Below are positions 1 to 6,315 of a stretch of 23,967 nucleotides of DNA, piece after piece. The DNA lies in the NCBI GenBank assembly GCA_964657565.1, contig CAZZVQ010000080.1, positions 1-23,967 on the forward strand, in the 5' to 3' direction. The stretch's first letter is position 1. The number at the start of each line of letters is the position of its first letter. Both the position numbers and the translations under genes were made by a program. The notes under the pieces were generated by a model, which did not search any database, was not told the DNA's origin, and was given only the letters and a program-made list of their open reading frames with translations. This DNA is from JAVVHH01 sp964657565 (GTDB lineage: Bacteria; Pseudomonadota; Alphaproteobacteria; Acetobacterales; Acetobacteraceae).

Positions 1-678
1 GCCCAAGCCGCACAGACCTACCCGCTCGACGGCCTCATGGTCGCCGCGATGCTCGGCGAGGCGCAGATCCGGCCCTTCCTCCAGCGCGGCGTCCCCGTCG
101 TGTTCTTCAACCGCCCCGTCGCGCTCGCCCAAGTCGACCGCGTCGCCACCGACCACGCCGCCGCCGCCCAACACGTCGCCCGCCGCCTCCACGCCGCCGG
201 CCATCGCCGCTTCGTCTGCCTCGGCGGCCCCGCCGACTGGCCCGTCAACCGCGAGCGGACCGAGGGCTTCCTCGCCGCCCTCGACCCCCGCGACGTGACC
301 GTGCTCGCCTCCGGCCCCGACTACGCCAGCGGCCGGGTCGCCTTCCTCGACCACGTCCGCCGCGCCGGCGCCCCCGACGCGGTGTTCTGCGTCACCGACC
401 CGCTCGCCTTCGGCGTGCTCGACGCCTGCCGCTTCGAGCTCGGCCTCGCCGCCCCCCGCGACCTCTCCGTCATCGGCTTCGACGACGTCGCCGAGGCCGC
501 CCACCAGGGCTACGACCTCACGACCGTCCGCCAACCCATCGACCAGCTCGCCACCGCCGCCGTCGACATGCTCGTGCACCGCCTCGACGCCCCCGGCGCC
601 AAGCCCAACCGCCTCCTCCTCCCCGGCACCCTGATCGAACGCGGCTCCGCCCGGCTAGTGCGGCTAGCAGGCTGCTGA
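1..678 (+). CDS. LacI-family transcriptional regulator, C-terminal part (5' end outside window)
   Basis: The frame is open from base 1, and 225 codons are visible before the TGA at 676-678. What remains is the periplasmic-binding-protein-like sensor domain of LacI/GalR regulators. Recognisable elements are the GVPVVFFNRP strand, the HAAGHRRFVCLGGP segment, the DAVFCVTDPLAFGVLDA region, and the family signature VIGFDDV followed by LTTVRQP and the C-terminal dimerisation helix. The N-terminal helix-turn-helix and hinge helix must lie upstream of the window, so the DNA-binding specificity cannot be read. In this family the sensor domain binds a small ligand, often a sugar, and controls DNA binding. 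Its targets are not evident here, since the neighbour downstream is convergent. The last residues run into a CAGGCTGCTGAAAA string and may not be ancestral. Confidence 0.93.
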   Translation, partial: AQAAQTYPLDGLMVAAMLGEAQIRPFLQRGVPVVFFNRPVALAQVDRVATDHAAAAQHVARRLHAAGHRRFVCLGGPADWPVNRERTEGFLAALDPRDVTVLASGPDYASGRVAFLDHVRRAGAPDAVFCVTDPLAFGVLDACRFELGLAAPRDLSVIGFDDVAEAAHQGYDLTTVRQPIDQLATAAVDMLVHRLDAPGAKPNRLLLPGTLIERGSARLVRLAGC

Positions 679-703
679 AAAGTTTTCATTTCAAAGTCGT
701 CAT

Positions 704-722
704 GGCCGGGTTTGACCCGGCC
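704..722. repeat. REP-like palindrome
   Basis: There is a perfect inverted repeat GGCCGGGT-TTG-ACCCGGCC with 8-base arms and a 3-base loop, preceded by GTCAT. Palindromes of this GTCATGGCCGGG...CCCGGCC type are scattered between genes in many alphaproteobacteria (family knowledge from memory). It lies between convergent genes and could also act as a bidirectional transcription stop, although no T-run follows it. Confidence 0.6.
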
Positions 723-741
723 TTCCCAAGCCGAGCCGAGC

Positions 742-761
742 CTGACGGCTCTTTCCGTCAG
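742..761. terminator. Hairpin overlapping the aminotransferase stop codon; possible terminator
   Basis: The arms CTGACGG and CCGTCAG enclose a six-base loop CTCTTT. The minus-strand aminotransferase stop codon (760-758) lies inside the right arm. The position between two convergent genes suits a terminator, but there is no U-tract on either strand, so intrinsic termination is uncertain. Confidence 0.35.
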
Positions 762-1981
762 CTTCGAACCACCTGCCGGAACGCGTCGCCCAGAAGCCCC
801 AGCGCCTCGTCATCATGCGCGAACGACACGTACAGCCGCCCCCACGCGGACGGCATGACGATCACCCCGTGCCGCCGCAGCGCCGCGTGCAACCTGCCGG
901 CGCGAGCCGGGTCGGCGAGGCGATGCGCCTGCTCGTAATCGCCCGGCGGGGCGCTCGCGAACCATAGACTGAACACGCTCCCATACCCGCTCGTGCAGAC
1001 CTCCCCACCGGCATCCGCGAAACTCCGCTCGATCTCCGCCCGCAGCCCATCCCCCCGCGCCAGCAGCGCCGGATAATCCGCCGTCGCCAGCCGCGCCAGC
1101 GTCGCCTCCACCGCCGCACACGCGACCGGATTGCCGCTGAACGTCCCGCCGCGGACGCCCTTGCGCGCCATGAACTCCGCCAGCACCCCGTCCTTGCCGA
1201 CCACCGCCGCCGCCGCGATGCCGCTCGCCACCGCCTTGCCCACCGTCGCCAGATCCGGATCGAGCCCAAAACAGTGGCTGGTCAGCCCGGCCCGCAACCG
1301 AAACCCCATCAGCACCTCGTCGGCAATCAGCAGCGCCCCGTGCCGCCGCGCCACCGCCTGCACATGCGCCAGGTAACCCGGCGCCGGCATCAAACACGCC
1401 GCGTTCGCCAGCATCGGCTCATACAGCACGCCGGCGATGTCGTCGTTCTCCTCGAACAGCCGCTCCACATCGCCGAAATCGTTATACCGCAGCAGCGTGG
1501 TCCGCTCGTTCGTCGGCCGGTGCTGGTCATGGAACGCCGCCTCCGCCGTCGACACCCCGCCGAGCGACACGTCATCCAGCCACCCATCGAACCCGCCCGC
1601 CATCTTCGCGATCCGCGCCTTCCCGGTAACCACACGCGCGATGCGTGTCGCGAGATGCACCGCCTCGCTGCCCGAATTGGTGAAGATGACCCGGCCCAGC
1701 GGCGCAAGCGCGGCGGCCAGCGCGGCTGCCGCGCGCTCCTCGCCCGGATGCTGCCATGACGGCAACGGCCCCGCCGCCATCGCCCGCGTGCACGCCTCCA
1801 CCACGGCCGGGTCGGCATGCCCCAGGATCGTGCCCCCGAACCCCATCGCGGTGTCGACATACCGTCGCCCGTCATCCCCGAACTGATACGCCCCGGCGCT
1901 TCGAACGATCTGCAACACGCGATCGTCCACCGGGGGCAGCGTGCGCGCGCTGGAGGAGACGTGGTCCACGAGATGAGGCAT
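758..1981 (-). CDS. Class III aminotransferase, glutamate-1-semialdehyde 2,1-aminomutase-like
   Basis: A 407-residue PLP-dependent fold-type I enzyme. Visible motifs, numbered from the ATG at 1981, are: GGTILGHADP (49-58); the PLP phosphate loop NSGSEA (102-107); the aromatic stacking segment GGFDGW (129-134); the cofactor-pyridine Asp in ADEVLMGF (D221); the Schiff-base Lys in VGKA (K249); and GTFSGNP. Order and length match the glutamate-1-semialdehyde aminomutase group of class III aminotransferases. Isolated members in accessory loci often act on other amino or oxo acids, so haem synthesis should not be assumed. The frame stays open far upstream, but the ATG at 1981 has an AAGG about 8 bases ahead, and the upstream extension is low-complexity shadow of the divergent hydrolase. 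It is divergent from the hydrolase at 2081 and convergent with the LacI gene. Confidence 0.9.
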   Translation of the reverse strand: MPHLVDHVSSSARTLPPVDDRVLQIVRSAGAYQFGDDGRRYVDTAMGFGGTILGHADPAVVEACTRAMAAGPLPSWQHPGEERAAAALAAALAPLGRVIFTNSGSEAVHLATRIARVVTGKARIAKMAGGFDGWLDDVSLGGVSTAEAAFHDQHRPTNERTTLLRYNDFGDVERLFEENDDIAGVLYEPMLANAACLMPAPGYLAHVQAVARRHGALLIADEVLMGFRLRAGLTSHCFGLDPDLATVGKAVASGIAAAAVVGKDGVLAEFMARKGVRGGTFSGNPVACAAVEATLARLATADYPALLARGDGLRAEIERSFADAGGEVCTSGYGSVFSLWFASAPPGDYEQAHRLADPARAGRLHAALRRHGVIVMPSAWGRLYVSFAHDDEALGLLGDAFRQVVRS

Positions 1982-2022
1982 GGCGCAACCTTGCCACTCG
2001 GCGCGGCGGACGCAAGCGGTCC

Positions 2023-2051
2023 TTGGTCCGCCCGTCGGCCCGCGATAGGCT
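2023..2051 (+). promoter_or_regulatory. Possible promoter for the alpha/beta hydrolase
   Basis: TTGGTC and TAGGCT are separated by 17 bases and sit 29 bases upstream of the hydrolase start, in the 99-base gap between divergent genes. The -35 matches consensus well, the -10 only partly. It is a pattern match only. Confidence 0.35.
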
Positions 2052-2080
2052 GAACCGAAACGATCACACTGGAGGACGCC

Positions 2081-3103
2081 ATGTCGCCAACCCAGCCCAC
2101 GCGCCGACACCTCATCGGCGCCACCGCCCTGGCCGGCGTCGCCGTTCTGACCGCCGCCGCCACCGACCTGCCCGCGCCCGAAACGCCGCCGGACCTGTGG
2201 TCGGCCAGCTACTGGGCGACCAAGCATCGCGACGGCGAAGCCATCCGCCTGGCGATGTACCGCAAGCGCGCCCACGCCCCCGGCGCCGCGCCGCTCCCGG
2301 TCCTGCTGCTGGTGCACGGCTCCTCTCCCGCCGCCCTGGCCAGCTTCGACCTCTCCGTCCCCGGGCACGCCGAATTCTCCCTGATGAACGTGTTCGCCCG
2401 CCTCGGCTACGATGTCTGGACGCTCGATCACGAAGGCTACGGCCGCTCCTCGCGCACCACCGGCAATTCCGACATCGCCAGCGGCGTGCAGGACCTGATC
2501 GTCGCCACCGACCTCATCCGCGCCGAAACCGGCCAGACCGTCCAGCACCTCCTCGGCGAATCCTCCGGCGCCATCCGCGCCGCGGCCTTCGCGGCCGCCA
2601 AGCCCGACCGCGCCGGCCGCCTGATCCTCAGCGCCTTCACCTACACCGGCGCCGGCTCCCCCACCCTGGCCAAGCGCGCCGAGCAGACCGAGTTCTACCG
2701 TACCCACAACCGCCGCCCCCGCGACCGCGCCATGCTCGAAAGCATCTTCACCCGCGACCATCCGGGCACCACCGACCCGGACGTCGCCCGCGCCTTCGTC
2801 GAGAAAGAGATCGTCAACGGCGACAGCGTCCCCACCGGCACCTATCTCGACATGACCGCCAACCTGCCCATCGTCGACCCGGCCCAGGTGTTCAGCCCGG
2901 TCCTCCTCGTCAAAGGCGAGTACGACGGCATCTCCTCGCTCGAGGACCTGCAAGCCTTCTTCGCCAAGCTGCCCAACGGCGACCGCCAACTCTCCATCAT
3001 CAAAGGCGCCGCCCACTCCCTCATCGTCAGCCGCGCCCATCGCGCCTTCCAGCATGTCGCCCAGGCATTCCTGACCATCCCGGACCTACCCGCCAGCGGC
3101 TAA
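2081..3103 (+). CDS. Exported alpha/beta hydrolase
   Basis: A 340-residue alpha/beta-hydrolase-fold protein. The N-terminus carries a TRRHLIG twin-arginine-like motif and a hydrophobic segment to about residue 27, so Tat export to the periplasm is likely. The fold's landmarks are present: the oxyanion strand LLVHGSS (about 76-82), the nucleophile elbow GESSG (S161), an acid in GEYDG (D282) and the catalytic His in GAAHS (H312). Residues about 185-265 form a helical cap. The start is supported by GGAGG (2071-2075), five bases ahead of the ATG. Substrate is unknown; the fold covers esterases, lipases and C-C hydrolases. It is divergent from the aminotransferase and lies just upstream of the MarR-efflux operon, whose own promoter begins 18 bases after its stop, so it is probably a separate unit. 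Confidence 0.88.
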   Translation: MSPTQPTRRHLIGATALAGVAVLTAAATDLPAPETPPDLWSASYWATKHRDGEAIRLAMYRKRAHAPGAAPLPVLLLVHGSSPAALASFDLSVPGHAEFSLMNVFARLGYDVWTLDHEGYGRSSRTTGNSDIASGVQDLIVATDLIRAETGQTVQHLLGESSGAIRAAAFAAAKPDRAGRLILSAFTYTGAGSPTLAKRAEQTEFYRTHNRRPRDRAMLESIFTRDHPGTTDPDVARAFVEKEIVNGDSVPTGTYLDMTANLPIVDPAQVFSPVLLVKGEYDGISSLEDLQAFFAKLPNGDRQLSIIKGAAHSLIVSRAHRAFQHVAQAFLTIPDLPASG

Positions 3104-3121
3104 CTCGGCCAACCTTTCCGC

Positions 3122-3149
3122 TTGAGAAAGTCGTAACGTCGCTTATTAT
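3122..3149 (+). promoter_or_regulatory. Promoter of the marR-emrAB-like operon, apparently leaderless
   Basis: TTGAGA (3122-3127) and TATTAT (3144-3149) are 16 bases apart, each one mismatch from the sigma-70 consensus. Transcription would start about 7 bases after the -10, at 3156-3157, which is exactly the GTG start codon of the MarR gene (3157). No Shine-Dalgarno precedes that codon. The segment is conspicuously AT-rich against its surroundings. Confidence 0.6.
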
Positions 3150-3154
3150 AGCGA
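3139..3154. promoter_or_regulatory. Candidate MarR operator overlapping the -10 element
   Basis: The arms TCGCT (3139-3143) and AGCGA (3150-3154) form an inverted repeat around the TATTAT -10 hexamer. MarR-family repressors typically bind short AT-centred dyads that overlap their own promoter. This placement would allow autorepression by occlusion of RNA polymerase. It is inferred from position and symmetry only. Confidence 0.45.
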
Positions 3155-3156
3155 AC

Positions 3157-3615
3157 GTGCCCTTCTCCTCCGACTTTCTCGTGCTGATCGGCGACGTCGG
3201 CCGCTTGATCCGCGTCGAAGCCGACCGCCGCGCCCGCGCCCATGGCATGACCCGCGCGCAATGGCTGATCCTCGCCTGGCTCAACCGCCAGCCCGGCCTG
3301 TCGCAAAAAGAGCTCGCCGAAAAGCTCGAGGTCGAGCCCATCACCGTCGCCCGCCTCGTCGACCGCCTCGAAGCCCGAGCCCTGCTCGAGCGCCGCGCCG
3401 ACCCCGCCGACCGCCGCATCTGGCGCCTGCATCTCCTCCCCGGCGTCGAGCCCGTCCTCGAAGCGCTAGACCAACAGCGCGAGGAACTCTTCGTCCACGT
3501 CACCGCCGGCCTGCGCCCCAGCGACATCGAAGCGGCCATCACCGCGCTGACGGCGATGCGCTGCACCCTGTCACGCAACCCAGAAGCAAGAACAAAGGTA
3601 GAGGACGCCGTCTAA
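3157..3615 (+). CDS. MarR-family transcriptional regulator
   Basis: A 152-residue winged-helix regulator. The recognition region LSQKELAEKLEVEPITVARLVDRLE (about 48-72, given here in part) is followed by the MarR wing with ERRADPADRR (78-87), and helices at both ends form the dimer interface. The frame has no ATG before residue 31, so the start is assigned to GTG at 3157. This gives a normal family length and coincides with the predicted transcription start. Its stop overlaps the ATG of the membrane-fusion-protein gene by one base (TAATG), so the regulator and pump are co-transcribed. The expected role is repression of this efflux operon, relieved by a phenolic or other lipophilic ligand, as for MarR/EmrR. 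Confidence 0.9.
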   Translation: MPFSSDFLVLIGDVGRLIRVEADRRARAHGMTRAQWLILAWLNRQPGLSQKELAEKLEVEPITVARLVDRLEARALLERRADPADRRIWRLHLLPGVEPVLEALDQQREELFVHVTAGLRPSDIEAAITALTAMRCTLSRNPEARTKVEDAV

Positions 3616-4706
3616 TGTCACAGGCTGCTACTTCCCTGCGCAATTTGCCGGAGGAGAAGACCACCCTCGTCGCCCGCCGCAACCGCCGCTGGCTCCGCCC
3701 CGTGCTGATGCTGGGCGGCATCGTCGCCGTCGGCGCCGGGTCGCTGTATTTTTGGTTGAACGGCGGCCGCCACGTCGAGATCGACAACGCCTACGTGCAG
3801 GCCGGCCGCCTCTCGGTCGCCACCGACGTATCCGGGTTGATCGCCGCCGTGCCCGTCCATGAGGGCCAGGAGGTCAACAAGGGCGACGTGCTGCTCAAGC
3901 TCGACGACCGTCAGTTCCGCATCGCCTTGCAATCGGCGCAGGCCAACCTGGCCATGACCGGCCTGACGCTCTCGGCCGCCAAGCGCGACTACGAACGCAT
4001 GCTGCGCGACGTCTCCACCAAATCGTCCCAGGTCCAGTTGGACCAAGCCCGCTTCGACCGCACCAACGGCCTGGTCAAGGGCGGCGACGTGTCGCGTCAG
4101 ACCTTCGACGACTCCCGCTTCCAACTGCAGATGGACAACCAGGCCCTCGAATCGGCCAAGGTCGCCGCACAGGTCCAGCTCGCCCGGCTCGGCGGCGACG
4201 CCAATGCCGACATCGCCACCATGCCGGCCTACAAACAGGCCCAGTCCCAGGTCGACGAGGCCCAGCGGCAACTGGACCACACCACCGTCCTGGCTCCGAT
4301 CCAGGGCATCGTCACCGGCGTCGATGCCGTCTCGCCCGGCATGTATCTCGGCGCCAGCACCGGCGCCTTCGGCCTCGTCTCGGCCGAGCGCGTCTGGGTG
4401 GAAGCGAACCCGAAGGAGACCGAGCTCACCTACGTCCGACCCGGCAACACCGTCGACGTCACCGTCGACACCTACCCCGGCCGGACCTGGATCGGCCGCG
4501 TCGAATCCATCGCGCCCGCCAGCGGCAGCGAGTTCTCCATCCTCCCGGCGCAGAACAGCAGCGGCAACTGGGTCAAGGTGGTGCAGCGCATCATGGTCCG
4601 CATCAGCCTCGAGCCCAAGCCCGGCGACCCCCCGCTGCGCGCCGGCATGAGCGTCGAAGCCGACATCGACACCGGACACACGCGCTCCCTGCACGACCTC
4701 TGGTAA
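3615..4706 (+). CDS. HlyD/EmrA-type membrane fusion protein of an MFS efflux pump
   Basis: A 363-residue periplasmic adaptor. A basic cytoplasmic N-terminus (to residue 29) leads into one membrane helix (about 30-48). The half-lipoyl motif follows: VEIDNAYVQAGRLSVATDVSG (about 54-74, in part) and VHEGQEVNKGDVLLKLD (81-97). A long alpha-helical hairpin (about 100-215) includes RQTFDDSRFQLQ, and the returning lipoyl half and beta-barrel include VLAPIQGIVTG, AERVWVEAN and AGMSVEADIDT near the end. It bridges the inner-membrane pump to an outer-membrane channel; no TolC-like gene is in the window. The ATG overlaps the MarR stop by one base, with AAAGGTAGAGG upstream. I avoid a gene symbol because several EmrA-like paralogs exist. 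Confidence 0.93.
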   Translation: MSQAATSLRNLPEEKTTLVARRNRRWLRPVLMLGGIVAVGAGSLYFWLNGGRHVEIDNAYVQAGRLSVATDVSGLIAAVPVHEGQEVNKGDVLLKLDDRQFRIALQSAQANLAMTGLTLSAAKRDYERMLRDVSTKSSQVQLDQARFDRTNGLVKGGDVSRQTFDDSRFQLQMDNQALESAKVAAQVQLARLGGDANADIATMPAYKQAQSQVDEAQRQLDHTTVLAPIQGIVTGVDAVSPGMYLGASTGAFGLVSAERVWVEANPKETELTYVRPGNTVDVTVDTYPGRTWIGRVESIAPASGSEFSILPAQNSSGNWVKVVQRIMVRISLEPKPGDPPLRAGMSVEADIDTGHTRSLHDLW

Positions 4707-4710
4707 CGTC

Positions 4711-4731
4711 ATGAACCCAGTAACGCGATGA
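4711..4731 (+). other. Six-codon leader ORF overlapping the EmrB-like start
   Basis: ATG at 4711 opens MNPVTR and stops at TGA 4729-4731, overlapping the pump gene's ATG (4728) as ATGA. The first four codons repeat the pump's own MNPV start 17 bases downstream, with synonymous differences. It may be a degenerate duplicate of the start region, or may couple translation from the adaptor gene, since the pump ATG has no clear Shine-Dalgarno. Confidence 0.35.
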
Positions 4732-6254
4732 ATCCGGTCAAGAACCGCGGCATCATCACCGTCTGCGCCATGGTGGCCACGCTGATGCAGGCGCTCGACA
4801 GCACCATCGCCAACGTCGCCCTGCCCTACATGCAGGGCAGCCTGTCCGCCACCAGCGACCAGATCACCTGGGTGCTGACCAGCTACATCGTCGCCGCCGC
4901 CATCATGACCGCCCCGGTCGGCTGGCTCTCGGCCCGGTTCGGCCGCAAGAACCTCTTCCTCATCTGCCTCATCGGCTTCACCGCCGCCTCCATGCTCTGC
5001 GGCGTCGCCCAAAGCCTGGAGCAGATGGTGCTCTTCCGCCTCCTGCAGGGCGTCTTCGGCGCCGCCCTGGTGCCGCTCAGCCAGGCCACCATGCTCGACA
5101 TCTACCCGCCCGAGCAGCGCGGCTCCGCCATGGCGATGTGGGGCATGGGCGTCATGGTCGGCCCGATCCTCGGCCCCACCCTCGGCGGCTACCTCACCGA
5201 CCTCTACAACTGGCGCTACGTCTTCTACGTCAACCTGCCGTTCGGCCTGCTGGCCATCGCCGGCCTGTGGCTGTTCCTGCCGAAATCCGACAGCAAGGCC
5301 GGCATGCGGTTCGACTTCCTCGGCTTCGGCGTCCTGGCCCTCGGCCTCGGCGCGCTGCAGCTCATGATCGACCGCGGCCAGGACCAGGACTGGTTCGGCT
5401 CGCGCGAGATCATCGTCGAGGCGGCGCTCGGCGGCCTCGGCATCTACCTGTTCGTGGTCCACCTGGTGACCGCGCAGCGCCCGTTCATCTCGCCCCGCCT
5501 GTTCATGGACCGCAACCTGTCCGCCAGCCTGCTCGTGATGTTCGCCGTCGGCATGGTCCTGCTCGCCTCCTCCGCCCTGCTGGCCCCCTGGCTGCAGACA
5601 CTGGCCGGCTACCCCGTCGCCACCGCCGGACTGGTCATGGCCCCGCGCGGCTTCGGCACCATGGGCGCCATGATGCTCGCCGGCCGGCTCTCGAGCCGCG
5701 TCGACCCGCGCAAGCTGATGGCCCTTGGCGTCGCACTCCTGTCCTGGAGCCTGTGGCGCATGACCGCCTGGACCCCGGACGTGGACCGCTGGACCGTCAC
5801 GCTCAACATCGTCGTCCAGGGCGCCGGCCTCGGCTTCGTGTTCATCCCGCTGCAGGTCATCGCCTTCGCCACCCTCCCGGCCGACCTGCGCACCGACGGC
5901 ACCTCGCTCCTCTCGCTGCTGCGCAACGTCGGCAGCGCCGTCGGCGTCTCCGCCGCCTCGGCGCTGCTCGCCCGCAACGTGCAGGTCAACCACGCCGAGC
6001 TCGCCGCCCACGTCACGCCGTTCAGCCCGGTGATGCACGCCGGCAGCCAAGCCATGGCCATGTTGGCGCCGAGCACGCCCAAGGGCGCCGCGATGCTGGA
6101 CCAGCTGATCAATCAGCAGGCCAACATCATCGCTTACTTGGACGATTTCCGGGCCATGCTCTACGTCACCGCGCCGTCCGTTCTGCTGTTGCTGCTGATG
6201 AAGCGCCCCGCCAAAGCCGTCAAAGTCGACCCGGCCCACGCGGCGATGGAGTGA
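4728..6254 (+). CDS. EmrB/QacA-type (DHA2) MFS multidrug efflux transporter
   Basis: A 508-residue, 14-helix major facilitator. Helix 1 carries the DHA2 motif LDSTIANVALPYMQ (about 22-35). Motif A is GWLSARFGRKN (about 65-75). The antiporter motif C region GVMVGPILGPTLGGY (about 141-155) is followed by NWRYVFYVNLPFG, typical of EmrB. It exports hydrophobic toxic compounds in exchange for protons, working with the adaptor encoded 21 bases upstream. The likely controller is the MarR protein at the head of the operon. The ATG at 4728 is preceded by a short overlapping ORF rather than a good ribosome site, suggesting coupled translation. Substrates cannot be read from the sequence. Confidence 0.94.
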   Translation: MNPVKNRGIITVCAMVATLMQALDSTIANVALPYMQGSLSATSDQITWVLTSYIVAAAIMTAPVGWLSARFGRKNLFLICLIGFTAASMLCGVAQSLEQMVLFRLLQGVFGAALVPLSQATMLDIYPPEQRGSAMAMWGMGVMVGPILGPTLGGYLTDLYNWRYVFYVNLPFGLLAIAGLWLFLPKSDSKAGMRFDFLGFGVLALGLGALQLMIDRGQDQDWFGSREIIVEAALGGLGIYLFVVHLVTAQRPFISPRLFMDRNLSASLLVMFAVGMVLLASSALLAPWLQTLAGYPVATAGLVMAPRGFGTMGAMMLAGRLSSRVDPRKLMALGVALLSWSLWRMTAWTPDVDRWTVTLNIVVQGAGLGFVFIPLQVIAFATLPADLRTDGTSLLSLLRNVGSAVGVSAASALLARNVQVNHAELAAHVTPFSPVMHAGSQAMAMLAPSTPKGAAMLDQLINQQANIIAYLDDFRAMLYVTAPSVLLLLLMKRPAKAVKVDPAHAAME

Positions 6255-6286
6255 TGTCCAAGCCTGGCACGGCGCTTGAATGGTAA

Positions 6287-6305
6287 CCCATCGACATTCG
6301 ATGGG
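6287..6305. promoter_or_regulatory. Perfect inverted repeat just upstream of the first binding-protein gene
   Basis: CCCATCGA-CAT-TCGATGGG has 8-base arms and a 3-base loop and ends 10 bases before the chosen ATG (6316). It could be a repressor operator in the 61-base gap, or an mRNA hairpin masking the start. An alternative ATG (6301) lies inside the right arm. Confidence 0.45.
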
Positions 6306-6315
6306 ACGACGAGAG

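Noticed and set aside
2005..2031. GCGGAC...GGTCCGC inverted repeat between the aminotransferase and hydrolase genes
   Set aside because: The arms are short and widely spaced in GC-rich DNA where such pairings are frequent by chance.
1982..3055. N-terminal extension of the aminotransferase frame
   Set aside because: It is antisense to the hydrolase and low in complexity; the family start and ribosome site support the ATG at 1981.
1756..3156. Long upstream extension of the MarR frame
   Set aside because: The translation is Arg/Pro-rich shadow of the aminotransferase and hydrolase genes; the MarR domain fits a start at GTG 3157.
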